Below, one piece after another: positions 1 through 9,901 of a stretch of DNA of 64,000 bases (within the stretch, counting starts at the first letter, position 1; every line of letters starts with the position of its first letter). Under the pieces are notes generated by a model, which was not told the origin of the DNA, did no database searches, and worked only from the letters and a program-made list of their open reading frames with translations. A program made the translations under genes and the position numbers. Origin of the DNA: Chitinophaga pinensis (GTDB taxonomy: Bacteria; Bacteroidota; Bacteroidia; Chitinophagales; Chitinophagaceae); the NCBI GenBank assembly GCA_902167325.1, contig LR632930.1, forward strand, positions 4,836,001-4,900,000. The letters run 5' to 3'.

Positions 1-1
1 C

Positions 2-1117
2 CCCGAAGATTACGGCCGTGCCAACAAAGGCTTCTGTATGGGACTCAAAGCCCGTATCCTTATGTTTGCTGCAAGTAAGCTCTATAACGGCGGGCAGGAG
101 TCTATCGCCGGAGACAGAAAGTTGCTGGTTGGCTACGAAACCAATGACGTAACGCGCTGGCAAAAGGCGCTGGATGCCGCACAGGACGTGATCAGCACCG
201 GCTGGTACAAACTAGTGGAAAACAATGCGCCAACACCCGGCAGAGGGTTCTATGAGCTGTTCATCAACCGCGTGAACGACGAGTTTATTTTCCCTGCCAT
301 GGCCGGTAACAACCGCACCATGGAGGCGAACTTCCTCCCCCGTTCGCGCAACGGCAACGTGAACGGCTGCCCCAGCCTCAACGCAGCCAAGCGCTTCGGC
401 ACCAACAAAGGCCTGCCTATCAATGATCCTGCATCGGGCTACAACCCGGCAGAGCCTTTCAAGAACCGTGATCCCCGGTTCACCTACACCATCATCAACA
501 ACGGAGACAAATGGCGCACCAACGCCAGCAGCACCGCTTCTGCCATATGGACTTATGTGGGTGCCCCTACCGATGGTATGGATGTAAGTCTGGTTTATAC
601 CGGCATGTTCTTCCGGAAGTTCTGTAATGAAACATCTACCGCCAATGCCGGTACCAATACCGACCGTGTAATGCCTATTATCCGTTTTGCGGATATCCTG
701 CTCATGCATGCAGAGGCCAACATCGAACTGCAGAAGTATGAAGATGCTGCGGAAAAGATCATCATGGTCCGCAAGCGCGCAGGTATACAGCCTGGTGCCG
801 ATAACCGCTATGGACTTAAAGTAAGTTCGGATAAAGACTATTGGGACGGTGTTATCCGCAACGAGCGAGCGGTGGAACTGTGCCTCGAAGATTCCCGCTT
901 CTGGGATGTACGCCGCTGGAAAACAGCACCTGTGGAGCTGAATACCACCATCATGCGCCTGAAGATTACGAAAGGAACGGATGATAAGTTTACCTACGAA
1001 GAAATCCCGGTAGACAAAAACCCCTTCCGTGTTTTCCAGTCACTGCATTACTTCTTCCCCCTGCCCATGACAGAGGTTATGAAGAATACTAAAATGGTAC
1101 AGAACCCCGGCTACTAA
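2..1117 (+). CDS. SusD/RagB-family glycan-binding lipoprotein, C-terminal part (cut by window start)
   Basis: The frame is open from base 2, so the N-terminus and lipoprotein signal lie outside the window. SusD proteins sit on the cell surface and hand glycans to a SusC TonB-dependent transporter. The visible part has the family marks: an early helical ALKARILMFAAS-type segment, IRFADILLMHAEAN, an IRNERAVEL helix followed by FWDVRRWK, and the typical end FPLPMTEVMKN...QNPGY. A terminator follows, so this is the last gene of its unit. The SusC partner is presumably just upstream. Family assignment is firm; substrate is unknown. Confidence 0.9.
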   Translation, partial: PEDYGRANKGFCMGLKARILMFAASKLYNGGQESIAGDRKLLVGYETNDVTRWQKALDAAQDVISTGWYKLVENNAPTPGRGFYELFINRVNDEFIFPAMAGNNRTMEANFLPRSRNGNVNGCPSLNAAKRFGTNKGLPINDPASGYNPAEPFKNRDPRFTYTIINNGDKWRTNASSTASAIWTYVGAPTDGMDVSLVYTGMFFRKFCNETSTANAGTNTDRVMPIIRFADILLMHAEANIELQKYEDAAEKIIMVRKRAGIQPGADNRYGLKVSSDKDYWDGVIRNERAVELCLEDSRFWDVRRWKTAPVELNTTIMRLKITKGTDDKFTYEEIPVDKNPFRVFQSLHYFFPLPMTEVMKNTKMVQNPGY

Positions 1118-1140
1118 GCCTCTCTGCACTTCATCAGAAA

Positions 1141-1172
1141 GCCCGGCTCACCTTTGCAGCCGGGCTTTTTTT
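1141..1172 (+). terminator. Intrinsic terminator after the SusD gene
   Basis: An 8-bp GC-rich stem, GCCCGGCT paired with AGCCGGGC, with a nine-base loop, is followed by seven T. It starts 23 bases after the SusD stop codon. Confidence 0.85.
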
Positions 1173-1253
1173 ATACTCCGTTACGCCCAATACTTACATT
1201 TTTTATAGTACCACACAACGGGCCGCGCCTTTCTGTACGATGTATTACCACTG

Positions 1254-1261
1254 TAATTTTG
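1254..1261 (+). promoter_or_regulatory. Bacteroidota -7 promoter element placed for a leaderless start
   Basis: TAATTTTG matches the Bacteroidota -7 consensus TAnnTTTG. A TTTC-like -33 element lies about 21 bases upstream near 1229-1232. The box ends only four bases before the ATG at 1266, so transcription would begin at or next to the start codon. This is an inference from spacing. Confidence 0.5.
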
Positions 1262-1265
1262 TGGT

Positions 1266-1799
1266 ATGAAAACACTCGTCATCGTAACACACCCGGCACT
1301 GGAGAATTCAGTGATCAACAAAAGATGGATAGCGGAATTGGAAAAGCATCCGGAGAAATATCATATCCATTCCCTGCACGAAGTATACCCCGATGAAAAG
1401 ATCGATGTACTGAAGGAGCAGCAACTGCTCGAATCTTTCGACCGTATCGTTTTCCAGTTTCCTTTTTACTGGTTTAACTGTCCGCCGCTGCTGAAAAAGT
1501 GGCTCGATGAAGTATTTACCCACGGATGGGCGTATGGCAGTAAAAGCGGCTATAAATTAGGTGGGAAGAAGATAGGGCTGGCCATCTCTGCAGGTATAGA
1601 AGAAACGGGATATACACCGGAAGGCAAATATAAATACACCATGGAAACGCTCACCACGCCCTTCCAGATCACTTTCGAATATGTGAAGGCAGACTATAAA
1701 GGGATATATGTGTATTATGACATTGAACAGAACAGTTCCCCTGAATGGATTGAACAGAGCGTGGCGCCTTTCCTCGGGTTTATCGATAACCTGTCATGA
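1266..1799 (+). CDS. NAD(P)H:quinone oxidoreductase-like flavoprotein (flavodoxin_2 fold)
   Basis: A 177-residue cytoplasmic protein resembling the MdaB/KefF/YwrO group, which use FMN or FAD to transfer two electrons from NAD(P)H to quinones or related acceptors. The N-terminal strand-loop MKTLVIVTHP...S is the flavin phosphate-binding region. FQFPFYWFNCPPLLKKWLDE (about 64-83) followed by THGWAYG is the hallmark of this family. Length is normal for the short members. It stands alone between two terminators, behind a probable leaderless promoter. The physiological acceptor cannot be told from sequence. Confidence 0.85.
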   Translation: MKTLVIVTHPALENSVINKRWIAELEKHPEKYHIHSLHEVYPDEKIDVLKEQQLLESFDRIVFQFPFYWFNCPPLLKKWLDEVFTHGWAYGSKSGYKLGGKKIGLAISAGIEETGYTPEGKYKYTMETLTTPFQITFEYVKADYKGIYVYYDIEQNSSPEWIEQSVAPFLGFIDNLS

Positions 1800-1802
1800 A
1801 AA

Positions 1803-1832
1803 AGCCCGTTCCACTGATCAGCGGAACGGGCT
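1803..1832 (-). terminator. Terminator for the minus-strand DUF4440-like gene
   Basis: The ten-base arms AGCCCGTTCC and GGAACGGGCT flank a ten-base loop. Read on the minus strand the stem runs into a T tract. It lies between convergent genes and may also serve the plus-strand flavoprotein gene. Confidence 0.75.
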
Positions 1833-1856
1833 ATGTAATACGTTTATCTTCCCTGC

Positions 1857-2294
1857 TCAGGATGCGGGCGGCACCTTCACCGCCTGCCGGCCAATGAGCT
1901 TCCAGTGCTTACCCGACTTCGACCACACCATCATCACATACAGGTTTACATGACCGGCCTTTCCGCCATCGTTGGTATCTGCTGACAGCGTATGCCGTAC
2001 AATGGCTGTGGGGCCTGTGATAAGGATGGATTGCTCTGAAAGGTCCATCGTTACAAAATCACCTTTACCACTCACCAGGTAGTCTACAAACTGGGCCTGT
2101 GTTTCTATACGGCCATTGGAATGGCCATATGTGAGTGATGGACCCGTAAGGGCTTCGAGGGCGGGCTTATCAGCCGCGAGCATGGCGGTACGGAGCTGTG
2201 CAACAGCCGCTGCTACCGCCTGCTCGTCTTTCGACTGCGCGAAGGCCAGCTGGCTGAAGGCTGTAAGCGCAAGCAGGGAAAAGAATGCTTTCAT
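1857..2294 (-). CDS. Secreted SnoaL/DUF4440-like (NTF2-fold) protein
   Basis: A 145-residue protein with a clear signal peptide, MKAFFSLLALTAFSQLAFA-QS. That signal peptide decides the start: the frame stays open 39 codons further upstream, but that part reads as nonsense. The mature part has an N-terminal helix for alternating alanine and acidic residues, then a GHSNGRIETQAQFVDYL segment and repeated beta strands ending in WKLIGRQAVKV, as in NTF2-like DUF4440 proteins. These small cone-shaped domains bind or turn over diverse ligands, so function is open. It follows the M60 peptidase gene by 52 bases on the same strand and could be cotranscribed. Confidence 0.75.
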   Translation of the reverse strand: MKAFFSLLALTAFSQLAFAQSKDEQAVAAAVAQLRTAMLAADKPALEALTGPSLTYGHSNGRIETQAQFVDYLVSGKGDFVTMDLSEQSILITGPTAIVRHTLSADTNDGGKAGHVNLYVMMVWSKSGKHWKLIGRQAVKVPPAS

Positions 2295-2346
2295 GTTTTC
2301 ATGTTTGTGGAATCTTATCAATTTACAAAATCTTCCACATAAAACA

Positions 2347-3876
2347 TTACTGCGGCGGGAAGTTGTACGGCATCCATTCAGGGAGTGCGGCCAGTTCCTT
2401 TTCCACATCATCGCTGATGGGAATACCCCATTTCTCGAAGAACGGCGCCACGTTGCGGCCGCTTACTTTCGAAAAGGTTTTTGCCCACAGGTTGCGCTTC
2501 TGCTGATCGCCTTTCACATAACCGCCCGATGGGTCGGACGCCGCCAGTTGCTGGTATTCACGGAAGAACTGTTTGTATGTTTCCCAGCCAAATGCTTCCT
2601 GCAGCTGGCGGAACATGATGAGGCCAAGGAAGGGATCTTTCTGCCATTTGGTATACTCCGGTCCGGCAGCGAAATACTTCTTCATGGCAGCCTGTGTTTC
2701 GTCGTTGGAAACGCCGGTATGCGCATCGTCGCGGCCACCCAGTAACCGGTCGAACATATAGAGGGAGAAGAAGTTACAGCTCACTTCTGTAGTGCCGCCA
2801 AATACCCAGTCGTTATTCTGCATATTATGCCCGATCTCATGGAAGAAGCCCCAGTTAGCGCCGCCTTTGCTGCCTTTCAGGAGCTTTGTGGGGTTGGCGA
2901 TCACATCGGCAGACAGCATCTTCCTCGACGGGGAATGGTGGATCATGATGGGATAACCGCTGTGCATGAAGCCACCGCCGATATGTTCATCGATCACCAT
3001 GCGCTGCGGCCGGTAGAAGGGCTGCGGAATCTGCGCCAGCTCCATTTCTCCACCCACAATCAGATCCCACAACTGCAGCACACTTTCGGGATCGCTTACC
3101 TGCCGTAAAATGGAATCGGGGATGGTGAGCACCACTTTACCGGTAGCCAGCTCGCCCCAGGGTGCTTTGCTGGCAGCCAGCTGTGCCTGCCATTCTGCTG
3201 CCGTGGTTTTACCGGCTATGAAGAGCGGGGCCTTTACTGCCCGGGCTATCTTCACATCCGCCGTCCACGAATCTGATTTAGGCGGTGCAGTGATGTAAAT
3301 GAGTCCGCCGAAGGGAGACGTGATGCGCATGGATTTCTTACGGATCGTATCTACCCGAACAATGTTGGGCAGGCGCCGCCAGTCTTCCCCGCCGGCTACC
3401 CAATAGTTGAGATTATCGGAATGCGCGCCGATCTGGAGGCATACATCTTTCCCCAACAGCGACTCCGGCACCGTTACTTCGATGTACTCCCCGGCAACTG
3501 CGTAAAGTCCGGTACTGTACATGTTATTACGCCATGGCTGTGAGAAGTTCAGTTTGGATACAACAGGTACCAGGGCATCGGAGATCTTATTATGCGCGAT
3601 GGATACCGTTTGCGTTACCCTTGTGGCACGCTTGTCTACCGTACCGGGGAAAATGGCTGCGGAGGGATGTGCGGGAATGCGGGCATAGTCTGCAGAGGCG
3701 AGGTGTTCCTTGCTCCAGTCGCGCACGGCTTCACGCATTTCTTTGTCTTTCACGGAAAGCCTGTTTTCAGGCGTAATGAGGATGTTGGCGGGCGTGAGCT
3801 GCTGCGCGCCGGCCGTCAGCGCTGCCATTACCATGGCGCAGCTGAGAGTGGTTTGCCTTATCATAAGAGTAGTCAT
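2347..3876 (-). CDS. Secreted M60-family (enhancin-like) zinc metallopeptidase
   Basis: A 509-residue protein with an N-terminal signal peptide ending near ...LTAGA-QQ. An internal Met at residue 5 (MIRQTT) is an equally good start. The zinc motif HEIGH lies at residues 346-350 with catalytic Glu347, and the third-ligand candidate Glu364 sits in GGTTEVSCN, the spacing seen in the M60 gluzincins. The N-terminal half is beta-rich (about 110-215), as in M60 proteins with an accessory beta-sandwich. Known M60 enzymes cleave mucin-like O-glycoproteins. Export and catalytic residues are visible; action on glycoproteins is inferred from the family. Confidence 0.85.
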   Translation of the reverse strand: MTTLMIRQTTLSCAMVMAALTAGAQQLTPANILITPENRLSVKDKEMREAVRDWSKEHLASADYARIPAHPSAAIFPGTVDKRATRVTQTVSIAHNKISDALVPVVSKLNFSQPWRNNMYSTGLYAVAGEYIEVTVPESLLGKDVCLQIGAHSDNLNYWVAGGEDWRRLPNIVRVDTIRKKSMRITSPFGGLIYITAPPKSDSWTADVKIARAVKAPLFIAGKTTAAEWQAQLAASKAPWGELATGKVVLTIPDSILRQVSDPESVLQLWDLIVGGEMELAQIPQPFYRPQRMVIDEHIGGGFMHSGYPIMIHHSPSRKMLSADVIANPTKLLKGSKGGANWGFFHEIGHNMQNNDWVFGGTTEVSCNFFSLYMFDRLLGGRDDAHTGVSNDETQAAMKKYFAAGPEYTKWQKDPFLGLIMFRQLQEAFGWETYKQFFREYQQLAASDPSGGYVKGDQQKRNLWAKTFSKVSGRNVAPFFEKWGIPISDDVEKELAALPEWMPYNFPPQ

Positions 3877-4179
3877 CTTTCAGGTAATATACGGCACCCG
3901 TATAATCGTTTCCGCTCAATTTGGATGAACGGCTGAATTTGTCGGTGAGCCTTAAGGCCGTGGAAGGCTGTCAACAGGTAGTCTGGAGGCAGTCTAAAGG
4001 CAGTGTAGAGGCAGTCTACACCCAGTAAAAAGGCCGCCCCAAGGCAGTAACAAGGCAGTCTGGACGTAGGAATCGAAGAAATATTTACCTAAAAACGGCC
4101 AAAATGGCCAAAACGGACACTCCCTTTGGCGGTTGACCGTCTTTCTGCTACTTTCGAATTGCCGGGATGAGGGGCTAAC
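3877..4179. other. Intergenic region with a repeat array
   Basis: This stretch between the M60 and metY genes holds no convincing gene. The M60 promoter should lie next to 3877-3950. An 11-bp-period repeat array occupies about 3954-4074. The rest up to the metY terminator shows no feature I can name. Confidence 0.6.
3954..4074 (+). repeat. Tandem array of degenerate 11-bp units (array 1)
   Basis: Consecutive 11-mers fall in register: 3965-3975 aggctgtcaac, 3976-3986 aggtagtctgg, 3987-3997 aggcagtctaa, 3998-4008 aggcagtgtag, 4009-4019 aggcagtctac, 4020-4030 acccagtaaaa, 4031-4041 aggccgcccca, 4042-4052 aggcagtaaca, 4053-4063 aggcagtctgg. A looser unit lies on each side. The consensus is AGGCAGTCTAA. 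The period is exact while the sequence drifts. It is not coding. Related arrays occur at 27597-27900 and 58882-59079. Confidence 0.85.
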
Positions 4180-4211
4180 AAAAAAGGGCCGTCTCAAAGA
4201 GAGACAGCCCC
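4180..4211 (-). terminator. Terminator of metY
   Basis: On the minus strand GGGCTGTCTC pairs with GAGACGGCCC around a short loop and is followed by six T. It starts 25 bases after the metY stop codon. Confidence 0.85.
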
Positions 4212-4235
4212 GTTATCGCATACGCGTTACAATGA

Positions 4236-5552
<1,317 letters not shown>

Positions 5553-5709
5553 CTACAAAATAAGTAGACTGTTTGGATTATCAAAATAAAAAGACCGGGA
5601 AAAGATCCGTTCGTCAAGGCGATATGGCGGAACATCAAAGGCTTTTGCGCAGCAGTGGAGGATTTGCGTGCTTTACGGTACAGATTTCATCACCCAAAAA
5701 AACATACCC

Positions 5710-6189
5710 ATGCAACACAAATTCTTTTTCAGCGCCCTTACTGCCCTGCTGGGCATATTCGCCTTCGCCTCCCTGCAGGCCGGTGGCGGAAGGGACTCTT
5801 TCAAGGTTTACCTGAACAACAAACTCATCCATGAGCAGTATGTAGGCATGGAAATGCCGCTGGATAAGCTTCAGCTCGATGAGAGCAACCTGCAGGATAA
5901 GCTGACCTTCCATTACAGTCATTGCGGCAGGATCGGAACCGACCGTAAGCTCTCGGTGAAAGATGCTGCCGGGAAAACGTTGCGCGAATGGAAGTTTACG
6001 GACGCCGAGGGCAAGCAATCCGGCATGGCGGTACCGGTAAAAGAATTGTTAGCGCTCCGCCAGCAGCATGTATCTTTCTTCTACACCGCCACTGAACTGC
6101 CTAAGGGGCAGCTTATGGCCTCCTTCCGCCTTCATACTTCCGCCACTTCCTGGGTACCCGGACATTCGGTTTTGGCACTAATTTGTTAG
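5710..6189 (+). CDS. Small secreted protein of unknown function
   Basis: A 159-residue protein with a signal peptide, MQHKFFFSALTALLGIFAFA-S, which fixes the start. The open frame upstream has no such signal. The mature part is a predicted beta-rich domain (FKVYLNNKLIHEQYVG..., LTFHYSHCGRIGTDRKLSVKD, LREWKFTDAEGK). I do not recognise a named family, but similar proteins are common as periplasmic orphans in Chitinophagaceae. It ends nine bases before the START-like gene and probably shares its transcript. Confidence 0.65.
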   Translation: MQHKFFFSALTALLGIFAFASLQAGGGRDSFKVYLNNKLIHEQYVGMEMPLDKLQLDESNLQDKLTFHYSHCGRIGTDRKLSVKDAAGKTLREWKFTDAEGKQSGMAVPVKELLALRQQHVSFFYTATELPKGQLMASFRLHTSATSWVPGHSVLALIC

Positions 6190-6198
6190 CTTTAAGGT

Positions 6199-6672
6199 AT
6201 GTCGCGCACATACCGTATACGTAAAACACAATTGTTACCTGTAGGTCCGGGTTTGGCCTGGGAGTTCTTCAGCAACCCGGCCAACCTCCAGCACATTACT
6301 CCGCCCCGGATGGGCTTCACCGTTATCAGTGAACCACATCAGGGGCGGATTTATGCCGGCCAGATCATCGAATATCGCCTCAAACCCGTACTGGGCATCC
6401 CTATGTACTGGATGACGGAGATAACCCGGGTAGATGATGGCCGGATGTTCATCGATGAGCAACGCTTTGGCCCCTACAGCTTCTGGCACCACCAGCACCA
6501 TTTCGAGGCCAACGGCAAGGGTGTACTGATGACGGATATCGTTCATTACCGCATCCCCTTCGGCTGGCTGGGCGATATTGCCAACTCCCTCTTCGTACAG
6601 CGCCAGCTGGACGACCTTTTTACCTACCGCACTTCCGCGGTAGATAGTCTGCTGGAAAACAAAGGCGGATAA
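6199..6672 (+). CDS. SRPBCC (START-like) ligand-binding domain protein
   Basis: A 157-residue cytoplasmic protein. The START/polyketide-cyclase pattern is clear: AWEFFSNPANLQHITPPRMGF near residues 20-40, GQIIEYRLKPVLGIPMYWMTEI, FIDEQRFGPYSFWHHQHHFE, and a C-terminal helix FVQRQLDDLFTYR. These proteins bind hydrophobic ligands in a deep cavity. Members with the PYxxWHHxHxF stretch are often annotated as ligand-binding or cell-division-inhibitor-like proteins, without proven substrates. It is close behind the small secreted protein gene. Confidence 0.8.
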   Translation: MSRTYRIRKTQLLPVGPGLAWEFFSNPANLQHITPPRMGFTVISEPHQGRIYAGQIIEYRLKPVLGIPMYWMTEITRVDDGRMFIDEQRFGPYSFWHHQHHFEANGKGVLMTDIVHYRIPFGWLGDIANSLFVQRQLDDLFTYRTSAVDSLLENKGG

Positions 6673-6716
6673 AGCTGGCATTTTCAGGTGGAATTTTCTA
6701 CTTTCATGCACTTCTA

Positions 6717-7784
6717 ATGTTCATGAAAACTGATCATATGTTCCGTTCCTTTCTGGCCCTGTCCCTCCTCGCCTGCTGCTCCGCCAGCGCCCAGCAGATT
6801 ATTCCGCAGCTCGACGCGCGCGATTTCATCATGCAAAACCCTCCGGTACCGGAAGTGCATGCTTCCACTATCGTTGAGCTGGATAAAGGGAAACTGCTGG
6901 CAGCCTGGTTTGGCGGCACGGAAGAAAGCCATAAAGACGTGGGTATATGGACTGCAGTTTTCGAAAACGGACGCTGGAGCCAGCCAACGGAACTGGTAAA
7001 CGGTGTTATCAGCGAAACACTCCGCTACCCCTGCTGGAACCCCGTACTGTTCCGTACCAAAGCGGGCAAACTTTTCCTCTGGTATAAAGTAGGGCCTAAT
7101 CCCCGCGAATGGTGGGGCATGATGATGCACTCCACCAACAACGGCAAAACATGGAGCAAGCCGGAGAAGCTGCCCGACGGTATGCTGGGCCCCATCAAGA
7201 ACAAGCCCGTTCAGCTGGCGAATGGTGATATCCTCTACCCTACCAGCACCGAAAGCGTGGATAAGAACATCTGGAAAGTACACCTCGAAAAATCCGATAA
7301 AAACGGTGGCAACTGGTCGCATATTGCTGTGCCTAATGATACGTTTCAGGCTATTCAGCCCAGCATCCTCCATTATCCGCACGACAGCCTGCAGCTCCTT
7401 TGCCGCAGTAAAAATAACTTCGTGGTACAATCCTGGTCGGCCGACAATGGTAAAACCTGGAGCGCAATGACCGCCACACAACTGCCCAACCCCAATTCCG
7501 GGACCGATGCACTGACGCTCAGTAATGGCTACAAGCTCATCGTTTACAACCCCACTACCCGTGGCAGCAAATGGTCTGACGGTAGAGCTAAGCTCAACGT
7601 GGCCGTCAGCGAAAATGGTGTGGAATGGAAAGACATCCTCCAGCTGGAGAAGGGTGAGAAAGGGGAATTCAGCTATCCGGCAGTGATTCAGACGAAAGAC
7701 GGCCGCGTGCATATCACTTACACGGCAGATCGTAAGAATGTGCGGCATGTAGTGTTCAGGCTGGATACGCTTACCAGGGAATAA
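6717..7784 (+). CDS. Secreted sialidase-like protein (BNR/Asp-box six-bladed propeller)
   Basis: A 355-residue exported protein. The start is ambiguous: the third Met (residue 8) directly begins the signal peptide MFRSFLALSLLACCSASA-QQ, while the first Met is kept here. Asp-box-like repeats STNNGKTWSKPEKL and SADNGKTWSAMTAT are visible. Conserved segments include VPEVHASTIVEL, AWFGGTEESHKDVGIW and PCWNPVLFR, found in BNR_2-type sialidase-like proteins of Bacteroidota. Whether it removes sialic acid or acts on another sugar cannot be decided. The gene runs head-on into the membrane-protein cluster with a two-base gap and no visible terminator. Confidence 0.75.
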   Translation: MFMKTDHMFRSFLALSLLACCSASAQQIIPQLDARDFIMQNPPVPEVHASTIVELDKGKLLAAWFGGTEESHKDVGIWTAVFENGRWSQPTELVNGVISETLRYPCWNPVLFRTKAGKLFLWYKVGPNPREWWGMMMHSTNNGKTWSKPEKLPDGMLGPIKNKPVQLANGDILYPTSTESVDKNIWKVHLEKSDKNGGNWSHIAVPNDTFQAIQPSILHYPHDSLQLLCRSKNNFVVQSWSADNGKTWSAMTATQLPNPNSGTDALTLSNGYKLIVYNPTTRGSKWSDGRAKLNVAVSENGVEWKDILQLEKGEKGEFSYPAVIQTKDGRVHITYTADRKNVRHVVFRLDTLTRE

Positions 7785-7786
7785 TG

Positions 7787-8266
7787 CTACTTAAAAAACC
7801 TTCTGGCAGGTGTTGCTTCGGGCAACGCAACCTTCCAGGCATGTCTTACTTTCCATAGCGCGCGGAGGTAGAAGGCTGTTATTGTGATGGCACCACATTC
7901 AATGAATACCATTGTCCATATGATGTGATGATAGAAAAACAGATCATACACCAGGAGACCGGTAAATACACACACAACGCATACCGATGACCATACAGCC
8001 AGTGGAAGTGCCCAGCGCCGTTCAAGCATAAGCCCAACGGTACTAATGCCACTGAAAAGGCCAATGGCGATACAGCCCGGTACCGTTATGCCATCTATTT
8101 TCACGAAAGCTAATGCGATTATTAACAAACCATACAGGATCAGCAGGGAAAATAACAGGATAATAAAAGCCACTGCTTTGACCCATCCGGGCAGCAGTTG
8201 CGCGCGGGATGGTGGCGCATCGGGAACGTTTAGCAGCAGATCTGCAGCGTGTGGAACATTGGTCAT
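7787..8266 (-). CDS. Four-helix membrane protein of a tandem paralogue family (copy 5)
   Basis: 159 residues. The ATG at 8266 is preferred over the TTG two codons upstream. Four hydrophobic segments are visible (about 34-54, 63-82, 92-112 and 118-138). It shares with its four upstream neighbours a soluble N-terminus ending in a PxxRxxLxPxW motif (SRAQLLPGWVKAV) and a basic C-terminus (LRALWKVRHAWKVA). No named family is recognised. It is the last gene of the minus-strand run that begins with the DeoR regulator. Confidence 0.7.
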   Translation of the reverse strand: MTNVPHAADLLLNVPDAPPSRAQLLPGWVKAVAFIILLFSLLILYGLLIIALAFVKIDGITVPGCIAIGLFSGISTVGLMLERRWALPLAVWSSVCVVCVFTGLLVYDLFFYHHIIWTMVFIECGAITITAFYLRALWKVRHAWKVALPEATPARRFFK

Positions 8267-8337
8267 AAGCAAAATGTTCAGGGTTGAAAATGGGATATAA
8301 TTCAGTTAAAAGCTCATGTCTGTTAAAATACGGATGA

Positions 8338-8835
8338 CTATTTTATTAGTGGCTCCGGTTGCGCCTGTAACCATTGCCTGCGGATGTTGAAAGCATGAAA
8401 TGTCCATACTGCGATGCAGCCTGCCCATGTCAGCGTAAGGAAAAGCATGAAATAATCTGTCAGGTCGGAGTAGGCTTCAATGGAGAGGCTGTCCAGCGAG
8501 ATGATTGTACGTAAGATACCCAATACCATTGCCCAATAGACAGCATGTTTCTGCTGCAGGAAAAACAACAACGCAGGCACAGCAGTAAAGATGATAATGA
8601 GTAACCTTACTCCCATGTAATAAAAATAGCTGTTGTACGAAAGCAATGCAGTTACAGATTCAATCACCATGACATAGCTGAGCATCCTGAAAATATGTAT
8701 CACACCAAGGAGCAAAAGCAATACATTCATGGCTTTGAACCATACTGGCATCAGTTGCCACCGGGTGGGTGGTTTGAAAGCTGCTTCAGGGAGCTTATCT
8801 TCTTTTCCGGATGTGATGTACTGTTGATGCGTCAT
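8338..8835 (-). CDS. Four-helix membrane protein of a tandem paralogue family (copy 4)
   Basis: 165 residues with four hydrophobic segments. The conserved junction TRWQLMPVWFKAMNVLLLLLG leads into the first helix. The C-terminus has the family pattern FHAFNIRRQWLQA. Sequence identity to the other copies is low outside these two motifs, so the duplications are old. Function is unknown. It lies 25 bases downstream of copy 3. Confidence 0.7.
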   Translation of the reverse strand: MTHQQYITSGKEDKLPEAAFKPPTRWQLMPVWFKAMNVLLLLLGVIHIFRMLSYVMVIESVTALLSYNSYFYYMGVRLLIIIFTAVPALLFFLQQKHAVYWAMVLGILRTIISLDSLSIEAYSDLTDYFMLFLTLTWAGCIAVWTFHAFNIRRQWLQAQPEPLIK

Positions 8836-8860
8836 ATCAGTTATCCAGTTTTAAAATTAC

Positions 8861-9340
8861 TTATCTACACCGCATTTTCCATTCCTGCTGTATCAGGAAC
8901 AGACGGATAGTGACACTAATGAGGAGCAAAAGAAATATCAGCGCAAAAATAAACCCGTCCCAGCTCTGATCCCTTACAGTGCCCACTGTCGCAATTACCA
9001 TAAACACTGCCATGATGCAGGAAGGGATTATCATGAACACTACAGCATGCTTCCAGCGGCTCCATAACAGGACGCAACCTGCGGAAATCCAGTAGCCGAA
9101 AGTTACAATCACAGCTAATGCGACCCGATACAGAATTACATAAGTTCTCCCTAAGTTTTCATCCCCATCTTCTAAAATCAGGCCTGCACAAACTGAGGCA
9201 AATATCAGGCTCATCAGTAAAGTAAATGCCAGCATAAGATGCATCCACCAGGGCATTAGGTCCGCGCGGGGAAGCTTTGTATCAAACTCTTCGTGCGGGA
9301 TCAGGTCGGGTTGTAAATCCGGAGTGGAATGTTGCAGCAT
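8861..9340 (-). CDS. Four-helix membrane protein of a tandem paralogue family (copy 3)
   Basis: 159 residues. LPRADLMPWWMHLMLAFTLL marks the entry to helix 1, the WSRWKHAVVFMIIPSCIM segment separates helices 2 and 3, and IRLFLIQQEWKMRCR closes the protein. The SRWKHAV...IPS motif is also seen in copies 2 and 1 (FRWKYAVDSCLIPA and the HTMKVAIPSM equivalent), which supports common descent. Function is unknown. Confidence 0.7.
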   Translation of the reverse strand: MLQHSTPDLQPDLIPHEEFDTKLPRADLMPWWMHLMLAFTLLMSLIFASVCAGLILEDGDENLGRTYVILYRVALAVIVTFGYWISAGCVLLWSRWKHAVVFMIIPSCIMAVFMVIATVGTVRDQSWDGFIFALIFLLLLISVTIRLFLIQQEWKMRCR

Positions 9341-9374
9341 AATGACGAATTTCAGGGGGTACAGGGGATAATTT

Positions 9375-9818
9375 TCATTTCGCAGTCATACGGATACGAG
9401 TGGCATGCCTCCACTCCTTCCGCACTTTAAAAAGCCAGTATACATACAGCACATGTATACCGGTGAATACAAGGCCGTAAATGATGAAAAAAGGATTAGT
9501 CAGTAAGATTCCGCTAGCCAACATCGCAATTACCATAGCAGTATGAAACAAAGCCGGGATAAGACAACTGTCTACCGCGTATTTCCAGCGAAACCATATG
9601 AGTATGCAACTGATCACAAACCATAGCATAAAAAGCATCCATGTAATCAGGTAAATGCCATTGGCGTCGAGCGGTATACTAAAATTCAGCTGAACAATTG
9701 CAGCGGCCTGTGCAACGTGTGCCCACCAGGGCATCAATGCTGAACGAGGCCTTGTGGCAATTTGCTCAACTCCCGGCAGGAGGTCTTGCTGTTGGATGTT
9801 GGTTTGAAGTATCTGCAT
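9375..9818 (-). CDS. Four-helix membrane protein of a tandem paralogue family (copy 2)
   Basis: 147 residues, the shortest copy. The soluble N-terminus ends in RPRSALMPWWAHVAQAA. Mid-protein FRWKYAVDSCLIPA and the end YWLFKVRKEWRHATR match copies 1 and 3. Helix 1 is less hydrophobic than in the other copies. Function is unknown. Confidence 0.7.
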   Translation of the reverse strand: MQILQTNIQQQDLLPGVEQIATRPRSALMPWWAHVAQAAAIVQLNFSIPLDANGIYLITWMLFMLWFVISCILIWFRWKYAVDSCLIPALFHTAMVIAMLASGILLTNPFFIIYGLVFTGIHVLYVYWLFKVRKEWRHATRIRMTAK

Positions 9819-9901
9819 GGTACAGGTAAATAAAACTTAAAGATCATTACGCCAGATTGCATACTCTCAGTTAATCTTTATCAGTGCAGAGAAGGACGGA
9901 T

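Noticed and set aside
6714-7748. Minus-strand open frame of 344 codons opposite the sialidase-like gene
   Set aside because: Antisense shadow; the plus strand has a signal peptide and Asp boxes.
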